DNA from: a bacterium
Lineage (GTDB): Bacteria; Verrucomicrobiota; Kiritimatiellia; UBA8416
NCBI GenBank assembly: GCA_020048935.1
Contig: JAIFLS010000146.1
Location: 1-44,109 of the forward strand
Direction of reading: 5' to 3'
DNA length: 44,109 nucleotides
This document shows positions 16,669 to 23,634 of the stretch, one piece after another. Positions within the stretch are counted from its first letter, which is position 1. Every line of letters begins with the position of its first letter. The notes under the pieces are model-generated. The model was not told the DNA's origin, searched no databases, and saw only the letters and a list, made by a program, of their open reading frames with translations. The position numbers and the translations under genes are program-made.

Positions 16669-16678
16669 GCATCCATGC
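16669..16678 (-). promoter_or_regulatory. Candidate CsrA-binding site in the flagellin 1 leader
   Basis: The minus strand reads GCATGGATGC, a short stem (GCA/TGC) with GGA in the loop and the GGATG core of the CsrA consensus. A second GGGATG lies at 16701-16709 and a third GGA is part of the ribosome site AAGGAGG. Clustered GGA sites around a ribosome site are the normal way CsrA blocks flagellin translation. The stem is only three base pairs, so this is tentative. Confidence 0.4.
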
Positions 16679-16837
16679 TTTCTCCTTTACTGGTTTGCAA
16701 CCCATCCCGTTTTGCTGGTGACTCCTGCTGCAGGATTGCATGCAGCGTCATTGTCCCCTCGCACACTATTCTTTCGCTGCCACCTCCCTCCTTCTTCTCT
16801 TTGGTCCTCGTTTCAAAGCTCTTCGTCGATGTCCTCT

Positions 16838-16864
16838 CTTTCGGCGGGGTTGGTAGCATGCTTA
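16838..16864 (-). promoter_or_regulatory. Candidate σ28 (FliA) promoter of flagellin 1
   Basis: The minus strand reads TAAG, exactly 15 bases, then GCCGAAAG. The σ28 consensus is TAAA-N15-GCCGATAA, so the match is 3 of 4 and 6 of 8 with perfect spacing. The start site would be about 16831 and the leader about 215 bases. A similar TAAG-N15-GCCGA motif precedes the SprA-related gene. Confidence 0.6.
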
Positions 16865-16990
16865 AGAAAACGAAACAAAAAACACTTGATCGTTCGTTCA
16901 TGGAGCAAATATTGCCGTTGGTGGTGAGGGAGGAGGGTATATCAGGAAACTATTGCCTTTAAAGAGGCGCGAGTACCGCGGTTTGAGCCG

Positions 16991-17006
16991 TGGCACCGGC
17001 ATTGCT
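16991..17006 (+). promoter_or_regulatory. σ54 promoter of fliW-csrA(-flagellin 2)
   Basis: TGGCACCGGCATTGCT matches the σ54 consensus TGGCACG-N4-TTGCW at all positions except the seventh. The start would be at about 17017, giving fliW a leader of about 78 bases. The 480-base region between the divergent flagellin 1 and fliW genes contains this, the σ28-like motif on the other strand and the flagellin 1 leader; no other gene was seen there. Confidence 0.85.
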
Positions 17007-17094
17007 ATATGGATGCTGTCGCGTTTCGCTGGCCGGAGGCGGGGCGCGGCAGGCATCAGCTAAGGCAGTATCTGGCGAAAAAGGGGACATAGAC

Positions 17095-17634
17095 ATGAAT
17101 AAAAATAATGACGATGCGTTTGTGGTCAAGCCTTACTCGCGGCTCGTTTCGTTGACGATACGTCCCGAGCATGTTTTTCATTTCCCGCAAGGGCTGCCGG
17201 CCTTTGACGGTTTCAAGAACTATGTTTTCACGATCAAACCAGATACCAGCCCGTTTGTCTTCATGCAGTCCATTGAGCCGGCAGGGCTTTCGTTTGTCTG
17301 TGTGGATCCGTTCCTGATCCATCCTGAGTATGCACCACGGATCGGCCCCGCAGATCAGGAGATCCTGCGTCTTGAGCGTCCGGAGGCCCTGATGCTGATG
17401 TGCATCGTGACGGTGCGGTCTGATGCACGCGACACCACCGCAAACCTACAGGGACCGCTGGTGATCAATATTGAGAATTCGATCGGCAAGCAGATCCTGT
17501 GTGATGGCCAGTCGTATCCCGTCCGCTACCGTATATGGGATGCCATCGGGACAATCGCGGATGAGATGGTGGCTGAATCCCGACCAGAACGATTTGACGG
17601 GATGCAGGGAACGATGAAACATGCATTTGCGTAA
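17095..17634 (+). CDS. fliW: Flagellar assembly factor FliW (CsrA antagonist)
   Basis: FliW binds free flagellin or CsrA in turn: when flagellin is exported, FliW is released and holds CsrA, which lifts the block on flagellin translation. The 179-residue product shows the family features: a FPQGLPAF motif at about 25-33, then PFVFMQSIEPAGLSFVCVDP near 52-70, a Leu-rich strand RPEALMLMCIVTVR and NLQGPLVINIENSIGKQ at about 120-136. The frame extends upstream to 16990, but the ATG at 17095 is the natural start; upstream residues are not family-like. The gene is followed by csrA and flagellin 2, the same arrangement as in Bacillus and many other bacteria. Confidence 0.96.
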   Translation: MNKNNDDAFVVKPYSRLVSLTIRPEHVFHFPQGLPAFDGFKNYVFTIKPDTSPFVFMQSIEPAGLSFVCVDPFLIHPEYAPRIGPADQEILRLERPEALMLMCIVTVRSDARDTTANLQGPLVINIENSIGKQILCDGQSYPVRYRIWDAIGTIADEMVAESRPERFDGMQGTMKHAFA

Positions 17635-17706
17635 GCGGGTGCTTATGTGTTGCCGGTGGGGAGTCCATCATGAGTGATTTTGATCAAAAGGCCAGGGAGG
17701 GCCGTT

Positions 17707-17985
17707 ATGTTGGTACTGACAAGGACGTTGGAAGAGAGTGTGATGATTGGCGACAATGTGGAGGTCCGTGTTTTGGGCATCCATGGGGATCAGGTGCGGC
17801 TAGGGTTTGTGGCTCCGCGCAGCATTCCTGTATACCGCAAAGAGGTTTTTGAAGCGATACAAGATGAAAACAGGCAAGCTGCCGGTCCGGATCAGTCCGG
17901 GATGGATGCCTTTACGGATTTACTCCGGGGACGTTCGGGGCCTGGCGGTGGAAATGGAGCAAAGAAAGGAAGGTGTCGACAGTAG
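17707..17985 (+). CDS. csrA: Carbon storage/translational regulator CsrA
   Basis: CsrA is a small dimeric RNA-binding protein that binds GGA motifs near ribosome sites. The first 60 residues match the family: MLVLTRTLEESVMIGDNVEV, then GIHGDQVRLGF and RSIPVYRKEVFEAIQDE, keeping the conserved Arg in the Pro-Val-(Tyr/His)-Arg segment that contacts RNA. The 92-residue length exceeds the usual 60-75 because of a Gly/Arg/Lys-rich tail (about 63-92), which is not part of the classical fold. I start at the ATG at 17707 and not 17674 because the family always begins with MLVLTR. It lies 72 bases after fliW and before flagellin 2, its expected target. Confidence 0.96.
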   Translation: MLVLTRTLEESVMIGDNVEVRVLGIHGDQVRLGFVAPRSIPVYRKEVFEAIQDENRQAAGPDQSGMDAFTDLLRGRSGPGGGNGAKKGRCRQ

Positions 17986-18023
17986 AGCAGGCGAAAATGC
18001 GTTGTGAAACCGGGATTACGCAG

Positions 18024-18040
18024 CAGGGTGGATTGCCCTG
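18024..18040 (+). promoter_or_regulatory. GGA-loop hairpin upstream of flagellin 2 (candidate CsrA site)
   Basis: CAGGG-TGGATTG-CCCTG forms a five-pair stem with GGA in a seven-base loop. It lies about 80 bases before the flagellin 2 start, between csrA and the gene. It is a weaker candidate than the hairpin at 18078 because the loop is one base longer than the usual six. Confidence 0.4.
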
Positions 18041-18077
18041 GAAATACCGGATGTTCGGTGATGATTGTCAAATAAAT

Positions 18078-18116
18078 GGGCAAGGATGCCCGGAAAACAA
18101 GAAAATCAAGGAGGAT
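18078..18116 (+). promoter_or_regulatory. CsrA-binding hairpin and ribosome site of flagellin 2
   Basis: GGGC-AAGGAT-GCCC (18078-18091) presents the CsrA core CAAGGATG, with the GGA in a hexaloop as the consensus demands. The ribosome site AAGGAGG (18108-18114), six bases before the ATG, supplies a second GGA about 25 bases away. The pair, one hairpin and one over the ribosome site, copies the layout known for the Bacillus hag leader, where CsrA blocks ribosome binding. Confidence 0.7.
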
Positions 18117-18120
18117 AGAG

Positions 18121-19056
18121 ATGCAGGTTTATAATAACGTTCCCGCTTTTGGTGTGTGGGTCAATTACTCCGCCAGCGTGCAGAATATGCGCGATTCGAT
18201 GGGAAAGCTTTCCAGCGGTCTGCGTATCAAGACGGCGGCAGATGATCCGGCTGGTCTGGCAATCAGTGAGCGTATGCGTTCACAGATTCGCAACTCGGGC
18301 ATGGCGGCTCAGAACATCCAGAACAGCATTGCGTTCATGCGCACGGCCGATTCGTGGATGCAGAAGATCCATGACATGCTGCACCGGATGAACGAACTGG
18401 CTGTCTCGTCGAATGACGGGACGAAAACCCAGGTCGACCGCGCCAATCTGCAGGTTGAATTCGAGAACATGCAGGCGGAGATCATCCGCATCACGACTGG
18501 CAGCCTGGCCCGCGGCAAGTTCAACACGGCTAACCTGTTCCAGGATAATGCCGGTTTGATCACCCAGGTCGGTGCCGATCCGGGACAGTTGTTCTGCGGG
18601 GCATCGCTTTCCCTGCACCGCGCGAGCAACGCCGAAATCGGGAGCGCACCGATCGCCTTCTCGTGCGGGCAGTTCACAATCGGTCCTTCGGTTACGGTAA
18701 CCTGGGGGTCTGTGCTCAACGGGGGAACGAATGCGACAGGGACCTTCAACGGCGGCATCAGCATCGAGACGCAGGATGCAGCCATGAAGTCGATCGCAGT
18801 GCTGAAGCTGGCAATCGACCATGTCAGCAACAAGCGCGCAGTACTCGGGGCAGAGGCCAGCCGTCTGAATCACTCCCTGGAAGGTGTCCGCACCTATCAG
18901 GAGAACATGATGGGTGCCGAGAGCCAGATCCGCGACGTGGATATGGCGCTGGAGTCCACCAAGTTCATGAAGTACCAGATCCTGACGCAGGTGGGTACCG
19001 CGATGCTGGCGCAGGCCAATGCCTTGCCTCAGAGCGTGATGCAGTTGATCGGATAA
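18121..19056 (+). CDS. Flagellin 2
   Basis: A second filament subunit, 311 residues, aligning to flagellin 1 without gaps and with about 34 differences (roughly 89% identity). Both terminal cores are intact (KLSSGLRIKTAADDPAGLAI at 29-48; ILTQVGTAMLAQANALPQSV near the end). The two cysteines at 159 (QLFCGAS) and 182 (FSCGQF) are kept, and most differences lie in 163-210. The ATG at 18121 has AAGGAGG at six bases. The short frame extension to 18076 overlaps the CsrA hairpin and is not coding. It lies 135 bases after csrA, with no terminator between, so at least part of its message likely comes from the fliW σ54 promoter. A strong terminator follows. Confidence 0.96.
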   Translation: MQVYNNVPAFGVWVNYSASVQNMRDSMGKLSSGLRIKTAADDPAGLAISERMRSQIRNSGMAAQNIQNSIAFMRTADSWMQKIHDMLHRMNELAVSSNDGTKTQVDRANLQVEFENMQAEIIRITTGSLARGKFNTANLFQDNAGLITQVGADPGQLFCGASLSLHRASNAEIGSAPIAFSCGQFTIGPSVTVTWGSVLNGGTNATGTFNGGISIETQDAAMKSIAVLKLAIDHVSNKRAVLGAEASRLNHSLEGVRTYQENMMGAESQIRDVDMALESTKFMKYQILTQVGTAMLAQANALPQSVMQLIG

Positions 19057-19066
19057 GGACGGAAAT

Positions 19067-19110
19067 GGCGGGCCGGTTCCGCACGGGGCGGAACCGGTCT
19101 GCCGTTTTTT
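19067..19110 (+). terminator. Strong intrinsic terminator after flagellin 2
   Basis: A 16-pair stem (19067-19082 with 19088-19103, three G-U pairs) with a five-base loop is followed by G and six T. It lies 10 bases after the flagellin 2 stop. The next gene begins only 17 bases further, so genes downstream are likely fed by read-through or by a promoter hidden here. Confidence 0.9.
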
Positions 19111-19126
19111 CAGAAAGGATAGGCGA

Positions 19127-19597
19127 ATGACAACGGAAAAACGGGTGGACACCATAGAGGTTAACTCCTTTGAGGAGTACACGCTGTACTCGCTTGATCA
19201 ATCGTCCGGTGCCATTCTTGGCATGATGGATCGCAGCAAGCAGATCGCCTCGCAATGGCCCGATCTGGCGTCGATGTCCTGTCTGCCAGGGTTATGCAAG
19301 GATGTGGCGGCGTTGTCGAGCTACCAGCACTCCCTGAATGTGGCGGTCGGTGACTTTGATGGGGACGCAGGCGGCTCCTGGCTGCGAGCCCGGGACGCGT
19401 TGCAGGCAGTAATGAACGCCTTACAGGATTCGATAAACATCAATGATCCGGATGTTATCAAGCAGATTTTCGGCTTTGCCTTGCCGGGGGCGTTGAATGA
19501 TTTCATGATCGCGATCCCCGGCCTGAAACAACATGTCGCGGGGATGATCAGCGAGGTTCAGCCCGACGTTGTCGCGGGCAATAGCGAAGGGGTCTGA
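19127..19597 (+). CDS. Unknown protein between flagellin 2 and the Maf glycosyltransferase
   Basis: I do not recognise this 156-residue protein. It is acidic and predicted soluble and helical, with no signal peptide. Features that can be seen: SFEEYTLYSLDQSSGAILGM near the start, two cysteines in SCLPGLC at about 47-53, and a hydrophobic-helical half around IFGFALPGALNDFMIAIPGL. The ATG has AAAGGA eight or nine bases upstream. The stop overlaps the Maf start by one base (TGATG), so it should be made together with Maf. A flagellin-specific chaperone or a partner of Maf is a reasonable guess from position only. Confidence 0.65.
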   Translation: MTTEKRVDTIEVNSFEEYTLYSLDQSSGAILGMMDRSKQIASQWPDLASMSCLPGLCKDVAALSSYQHSLNVAVGDFDGDAGGSWLRARDALQAVMNALQDSININDPDVIKQIFGFALPGALNDFMIAIPGLKQHVAGMISEVQPDVVAGNSEGV

Positions 19598-21417
19598 TGG
19601 AATCCGAGTGGTTACTGGCGTTGAAAGCGGCGGATGGCGAGGCGGCGGACGTGTTTCTGGATGAACCTCCGGTGCCTGCTGGAGATGATCCGCTTATGGC
19701 TGTCGATGACCCTCTGGGCATCGTCCGCGAGTGGCTTGGTCAATGCGTTCCGACGCCGAATGTCGTAATCGTGCCGGGCGTTTCTCAAATTGTCCTGATT
19801 GAGCCGTTGTTGCAGCTTAAAACCTCGATGAATATTCTAGTTCTCGAGCAGAATGTGAATAAGCTGCGTTGCGCCCTTGATGCCGCCGATAGCCCGGCTC
19901 TGGCCGCAGCGATTCGAGCCGGACGGCTACGGATTGATCCCGGCGAGTCATCTCTATCCACGGCCGAGCGATTTCTTTGTGCTGCCGATTTCTCCCGTTG
20001 TCCCCGAATTCGCCTCCTGGATATACTGCCGGTCAGTTCAGAGGACATGGACATGGCCACGGAGATGACCAAGGATGTCCGCGAATTGATCCGGTTTCAG
20101 GCTTGTGACCTCTCAACCCGGTTGCGTTTCGGTGCCGAATGGCAAGAGCAGACCCTGCTCAATCTGCCCCGGATTCTCCAGCATGCGCCGCTGTCTGCCT
20201 TGTTCAAGCAATTCAAGGGCACGTCGGCTCTGGTTGTGGCGGCGGGGCCATCACTGAACGATGCCATTCCTTTTATCAAGAGATTCAGGAATCGATTCCT
20301 GCTGATCTGCGTGGGACGGGTGAGCACCTTTCTTCAAAATCAGGGGATTGTGCCGGATTTGATTGTTACAGGCGATGGGCAGCATTACGTCAGGGACCAT
20401 TTCAAGAACAAACCGGCGGGGGTGCCGGTTGCCGCCAGTTGCTTTACGGATCCGGCCGTGATTAATAAACTTGATCGTGTCTTTTTCATGGAGTTGGTTT
20501 CAATGCGCCTGCCCGAATGGCTGCGGCCAAAGGTCGGTGAGCAGGGCGAGATCTACCCGGGCGGGAATGTGTCGACGGCAGCTATGTCGGTCGCGGCGGC
20601 ACTGGGTTGCAGCCCGGTTGTGACGGTGGGTTTTGACTTGAGCTATTCTCCTGATGGAAGGACGCATGCGGCAAGCAAGAGCGGGGGCGGTCTGCCTAAG
20701 GGAGAAACGTACTTCGATGTTCCCGGAAACTTCCAGGATACGGTCAAGACGAATCGGCAGATGTTTCACTATATCGGTTTCGCAAAGGAGTTTGTTGCTG
20801 AGCGCCCGGAGGTACGCTTTGTCAATCTCAATACGGCCGGGGCGCGAATCGAAGGTATGGAGATTGCGAGGCACGGGGAACTGGAAAGGTATGCAGGCCC
20901 CGAAATCGATGCCGCACGACGAATCGCGGCCTTATATGAGTCATGCGCCGGGGAGCCTGAACGCTCTGCAACTTGTATCAAAGGCTTGCGGGACGATATT
21001 CCGGTCCTGCAATCGCTGCGGATGGAGTGCATGCAGGCCGCCATGGTTTGTAATCAGATGATCATGCTGATGCGGCGGCCGGGGACGGTAAAAGATCCGG
21101 AAACGGTGTTGCGCGAACATCTTGACCGCGTGGCCCCGGTGGATACCCGGCTCAAGACCGATCCGATTATGGACTTGCTGGAGGCGCGGCTGGAGGGCGT
21201 CTCGAACGCGTTGACCGAGCGCATGGTCTCGCATGAGGAACGGGCCATGTCGCCCGCGGTTCGAAGCCATCGTCGCTGGCGTGATTATTACACCGCGGTT
21301 GCCGATGCCTGCCAGATGTCACAGGGGCTCTTGGAGAACATAGTCTCAAAACTTGAATCGTCGTCCTGTGCGGCGTCTTGCGATAATCCGGGAAAACGAA
21401 TGGAGGTAGCCGTATGA
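19597..21417 (+). CDS. Motility accessory factor Maf, flagellin nonulosonic acid glycosyltransferase (DUF115)
   Basis: Maf proteins attach pseudaminic or legionaminic acid to Ser/Thr of flagellin before export. The 606-residue product has the DUF115 core: ALVVAAGPSLNDAIPFI at about 210-226, LLICVGRVSTFLQNQGIVPD-like and LIVTGDGQHY at about 255-265, and VTVGFDLSYSPDGRTHA at about 345. The N- and C-terminal parts are variable helical regions. It is preceded by a small unknown gene (one-base overlap) and followed by fliS (four-base overlap), so the glycosylation enzyme and the flagellin chaperone are coupled. The CMP-pseudaminic acid genes (pseF, pseG, pseI) at 32982-35855 would provide the donor. 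Confidence 0.9.
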   Translation: MESEWLLALKAADGEAADVFLDEPPVPAGDDPLMAVDDPLGIVREWLGQCVPTPNVVIVPGVSQIVLIEPLLQLKTSMNILVLEQNVNKLRCALDAADSPALAAAIRAGRLRIDPGESSLSTAERFLCAADFSRCPRIRLLDILPVSSEDMDMATEMTKDVRELIRFQACDLSTRLRFGAEWQEQTLLNLPRILQHAPLSALFKQFKGTSALVVAAGPSLNDAIPFIKRFRNRFLLICVGRVSTFLQNQGIVPDLIVTGDGQHYVRDHFKNKPAGVPVAASCFTDPAVINKLDRVFFMELVSMRLPEWLRPKVGEQGEIYPGGNVSTAAMSVAAALGCSPVVTVGFDLSYSPDGRTHAASKSGGGLPKGETYFDVPGNFQDTVKTNRQMFHYIGFAKEFVAERPEVRFVNLNTAGARIEGMEIARHGELERYAGPEIDAARRIAALYESCAGEPERSATCIKGLRDDIPVLQSLRMECMQAAMVCNQMIMLMRRPGTVKDPETVLREHLDRVAPVDTRLKTDPIMDLLEARLEGVSNALTERMVSHEERAMSPAVRSHRRWRDYYTAVADACQMSQGLLENIVSKLESSSCAASCDNPGKRMEVAV

Positions 21418-21851
21418 AGGGGTTGCAATATGAATCGCAGAAAGTGCTCTCAGCCTCGCCGATGGAGTTGATCCTGATGCTCTATGATGGCGGGCTGCGA
21501 AGTCTTGAATGGGCATTGGATGCGTTTGGCGAGCCTGACGAACTGAAGCGGATGCAAGCGATTAATACCCATTTGCTCAAGGCGCAGAGTTATATTACCG
21601 AATTGGCCTGCTCGCTGGATATCGAGCAGGGTGGGGAAATGGCCCGATCAATCGAACAGATTTATGAATTCATGATTAATCACCTCATCAATGCCAATAC
21701 ATCCGGCAGCCGTAAGCCGGTTGAGGAGGTTCGCTCGATGCTTGCTGATCTGCGTGACGGTTGGAGGCAGGCAATGGATGCGTTGCCCCGAGACCAGACG
21801 CCGGAACCTGTGGCGGTTGAACGAACGAGCAGTTTCAACTTTTCCGGCTAG
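21414..21851 (+). CDS. fliS: Flagellin export chaperone FliS
   Basis: FliS binds the C-terminus of flagellin in the cytoplasm and keeps it unfolded for export. The 145-residue helical product fits: YESQKVLSASPMELILMLYD at 6-25 matches the family start (usually Y-x-x-x-x-V-x-T-A-S-P-x-x-L-I-x-M-L-Y-D), then INTHLLKAQSYITEL near 45-60 and IYEFMINHLINAN at about 83-95. The C-terminal 25 residues are polar and variable. The ATG overlaps the Maf stop by four bases. A FliT-like gene follows, as in many flagellar operons. Confidence 0.95.
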   Translation: MKGLQYESQKVLSASPMELILMLYDGGLRSLEWALDAFGEPDELKRMQAINTHLLKAQSYITELACSLDIEQGGEMARSIEQIYEFMINHLINANTSGSRKPVEEVRSMLADLRDGWRQAMDALPRDQTPEPVAVERTSSFNFSG

Positions 21852-21860
21852 GATGCTGCC

Positions 21861-22160
21861 ATGCAACGAATGCTTGAACTTGATTATGCGATTCGGGAGG
21901 CACTTGGTGCTCGCGATAGCGAGGCTGTATTGCGGCTTGCCGGCGAGCATTATCAGGCGATTCAAGCCCTGCTTGATAAGCAAAACGGCGTGGTGCGCGA
22001 GCGTCTTGTCCGCCAGGCGGCCGACCTGCTGGCGGAAACGCTCAAGATTGCACGGCAGGTGCGCGAGCATTTGCGGGAAGAATTGAACATGACGGTTCGC
22101 CAGCGGCAGTTGGCAGGAAACCGGCACGATTCCGTTCCAGCCCGGTCCTATCGGGCGTGA
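21861..22160 (+). CDS. Small helical protein in the FliT position
   Basis: The 99-residue product is wholly helical and charged (for example LDYAIREALGARDSEAVLRL near the start and AADLLAETLKIARQVREHLR near 53-72). Genes of this size and look directly after fliS usually encode FliT, the chaperone for FliD. FliT sequences diverge strongly, so the identity is positional. The Arg/Gln-rich tail may be disordered. It is nine bases after fliS and surely in the same operon. Confidence 0.6.
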   Translation: MQRMLELDYAIREALGARDSEAVLRLAGEHYQAIQALLDKQNGVVRERLVRQAADLLAETLKIARQVREHLREELNMTVRQRQLAGNRHDSVPARSYRA

Positions 22161-22179
22161 ACATTGGAGTCAGCCGCCT

Positions 22180-22530
22180 GTGGCACGGAGGCTGCTTCAT
22201 TTCCGCGTCATGACAGCGTTAGAAAAAAACACAAATCAGTTATATCGACAGAAGTATTTTGTTGAAGAAAGTAACGTGATTCGCTACCGACCACCGTCGG
22301 CGGCCCCTGGCTGTACCAAGGTCTCAACGGTGATTTCGAGGCAATCTGCTCGTGTGTCCGAGATCCGGGTTCCGTTAAACGGCCCCCCGCCCAGTTCCGA
22401 TGCCCAGATCGCGGTGCAGCTTCTCCATAGTGGCGCGGCGCTAAGCGGTATCCGTATCAAATGCCCGTGTGGACGGCATGCGGAATTAGATTTGGATACC
22501 CCTGCCGGCGTTAAAAAGGGGGGGGGATGA
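22180..22530 (+). CDS. Unknown small protein with a CPCG motif
   Basis: I do not recognise the family. The start is uncertain: the frame opens at a GTG at 22180 (116 residues), and an ATG at 22210 would give 106 residues. Neither has a strong ribosome site. The protein lacks a signal peptide or membrane span. The C-terminal part holds IKCPCGRHAELDLDTP, which resembles half of a zinc knuckle, after a hydrophobic stretch IAVQLLHSGAAL. The gene ends in A5G9 and overlaps the lipoprotein start by four bases. Confidence 0.5.
   Translation: MARRLLHFRVMTALEKNTNQLYRQKYFVEESNVIRYRPPSAAPGCTKVSTVISRQSARVSEIRVPLNGPPPSSDAQIAVQLLHSGAALSGIRIKCPCGRHAELDLDTPAGVKKGGG
22518..22526 (+). repeat. Run of nine G directly before the lipoprotein start
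   Basis: Five A (22513-22517) are followed by nine G, then ATGA, where the stop of one gene and the start of the next overlap. Such a tract can slip during replication or translation and change the frame of the last residues of the upstream gene and the distance of the start from any ribosome site. Confidence 0.85.
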
Positions 22531-23297
22531 GCTCCTTGTGTGTTGGCGGTTTACTCCGAGGCGGGCTGATCGTCGGCTTGGCCCTTTCCCTGTGCGGGTG
22601 TGCCACGCGGCAGGGGCGCGATTACGGGAATATCCTCTTTCCTGGGGCAAACTATTTCCAGGTTCAGGTGGTCACGCCGGATGCTTCTCTGGCCTCGCCG
22701 GTACCGATCGCGGATCTGCTGCTGCTGCCACCCGTTGGCGATGTTCCCGAGAACCTGACGGATGGGTTGCAGCTTACGTTGTGGCAGGAACTGCAGCAGA
22801 TCCTGCCGGGTGCGGTTCGGGCCCCGAGGCCGCGCGGGCGCTATGTGCCGTATATGCAAACTTCAAATATACTGATGGACGACGGGCGTCCGGCCATCGA
22901 GGAACTGGTGCGCATCGGGAAGCTGGCGCAGGCATCGCATGTGCTGCTGCCAAGGATTATCGACTACCGGGCCTATCATCCGCAGCGGATTGTGATGGAA
23001 TGGCTGATCGTGGATGTAAATCGCGGCAGGACTCTTTTGCTGCTTGTCGGGGGGCTCGATGTCTCTGAACAGCGCGTTCTGATCAGTGCGGATTCGTACT
23101 TGCGCGAACGCAAGGCAAAGCCCTATAATACGGCCAATCTGGAATTACTGTTGCGTTCACCGCGCGAATTCAACGGTTTTGCCGTGGCGCAAGCGGTGGA
23201 TGCCCTGAGGGGACGTCTCACGCCTGATAAGAGTGATCCATTTAAGCGCGTCATGGAAAGTGCCGAAGTAAGAGAATATCTGAGTGATTTGCAATGA
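22527..23297 (+). CDS. Predicted lipoprotein, unknown function, in the flagellar cluster
   Basis: The 256-residue product starts with a signal peptide and a lipobox (LSLCGCAT, cleavage before the second Cys at about 26), so it is likely anchored in the outer membrane. The body is alternating strands and helices: ADLLLLPPVGDVPENLTDG, then a helix LQLTLWQELQQILPG, a strand SHVLLPRIIDYRAYHPQRI, and a strand pair IVMEWLIVDVNRGRTLLLLV. This pattern resembles the CsgG/LpoB/FlgT type of outer-membrane lipoproteins, but I cannot assign a family. It lies between the fliS genes and flgF and could be an outer-membrane flagellar accessory. Confidence 0.65.
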   Translation: MSSLCVGGLLRGGLIVGLALSLCGCATRQGRDYGNILFPGANYFQVQVVTPDASLASPVPIADLLLLPPVGDVPENLTDGLQLTLWQELQQILPGAVRAPRPRGRYVPYMQTSNILMDDGRPAIEELVRIGKLAQASHVLLPRIIDYRAYHPQRIVMEWLIVDVNRGRTLLLLVGGLDVSEQRVLISADSYLRERKAKPYNTANLELLLRSPREFNGFAVAQAVDALRGRLTPDKSDPFKRVMESAEVREYLSDLQ

Positions 23298-23608
23298 ATA
23301 TAATAACGAATAACATGGCTGAGAACGTAAAACCTGATCTTGCCCTCCGCAAATCAGGGCGCGTTGCCAAGAGGTCCTTGTGCCAAAGCGAGGTTGTGAA
23401 ACGAGGGGTGAAGCATGATCAGGACGGTACCTCGGTGATGGGGCGCCTTGTATCTCAGGAAATGCTTCGTGCCAAGCGTGAATACAGCGAGGCCCCTGTA
23501 TCAGCGGATCGTTTGCAGCAGGCTGGCTCAGATCAATTTGATCCGCCTTCGGATGCCGCCCTTGATGTGATTTTTTCCCGTATGGCCGGATTTAGCGCCG
23601 TCGGGTGA
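23294..23608 (+). CDS. Small unknown basic protein before flgF
   Basis: A 104-residue, Lys/Arg/Ser/Asp-rich protein with no clear hydrophobic core, probably partly disordered. It overlaps the lipoprotein gene by four bases (ATGA) and is followed by a strong terminator and the flgF σ54 promoter. Position near rod and hook genes and a disordered character would suit an anti-sigma factor such as FlgM, but the FlgM C-terminal helices are not visible, so I leave it unnamed. Confidence 0.55.
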   Translation: MNIITNNMAENVKPDLALRKSGRVAKRSLCQSEVVKRGVKHDQDGTSVMGRLVSQEMLRAKREYSEAPVSADRLQQAGSDQFDPPSDAALDVIFSRMAGFSAVG

Positions 23609-23634
23609 TCGTGTCCGATATCTATGCTCCCTAA

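Noticed and set aside
16902..16920. CGGCAATATTTGC as a σ54 promoter for flagellin 1 on the minus strand
   Set aside because: The GG and GC doublets are two bases too close; σ54 tolerates almost no spacing change.
16905..16960. TAAA followed after 11 bases by CCTGATAT on the minus strand before flagellin 1
   Set aside because: Spacing is four bases short of a σ28 promoter; the TAAG-N15-GCCGAAAG site at 16838-16864 fits better.
17632..17659. TAAG, 16 bases, GCCGGTGG between fliW and csrA as a σ28 promoter for csrA
   Set aside because: The spacer is one base too long and the -10 half matches only the first four bases well; csrA is more simply read from the fliW promoter.
18280..19182. Long antisense frame (300 codons) over flagellin 2
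   Set aside because: It mirrors the flagellin codon pattern, and a similar mirror exists over flagellin 1; no ribosome site or promoter supports it.
23294..23608. FlgM anti-sigma factor
   Set aside because: Position is suggestive, but the C-terminal helical motif of FlgM is not visible; left as unknown.
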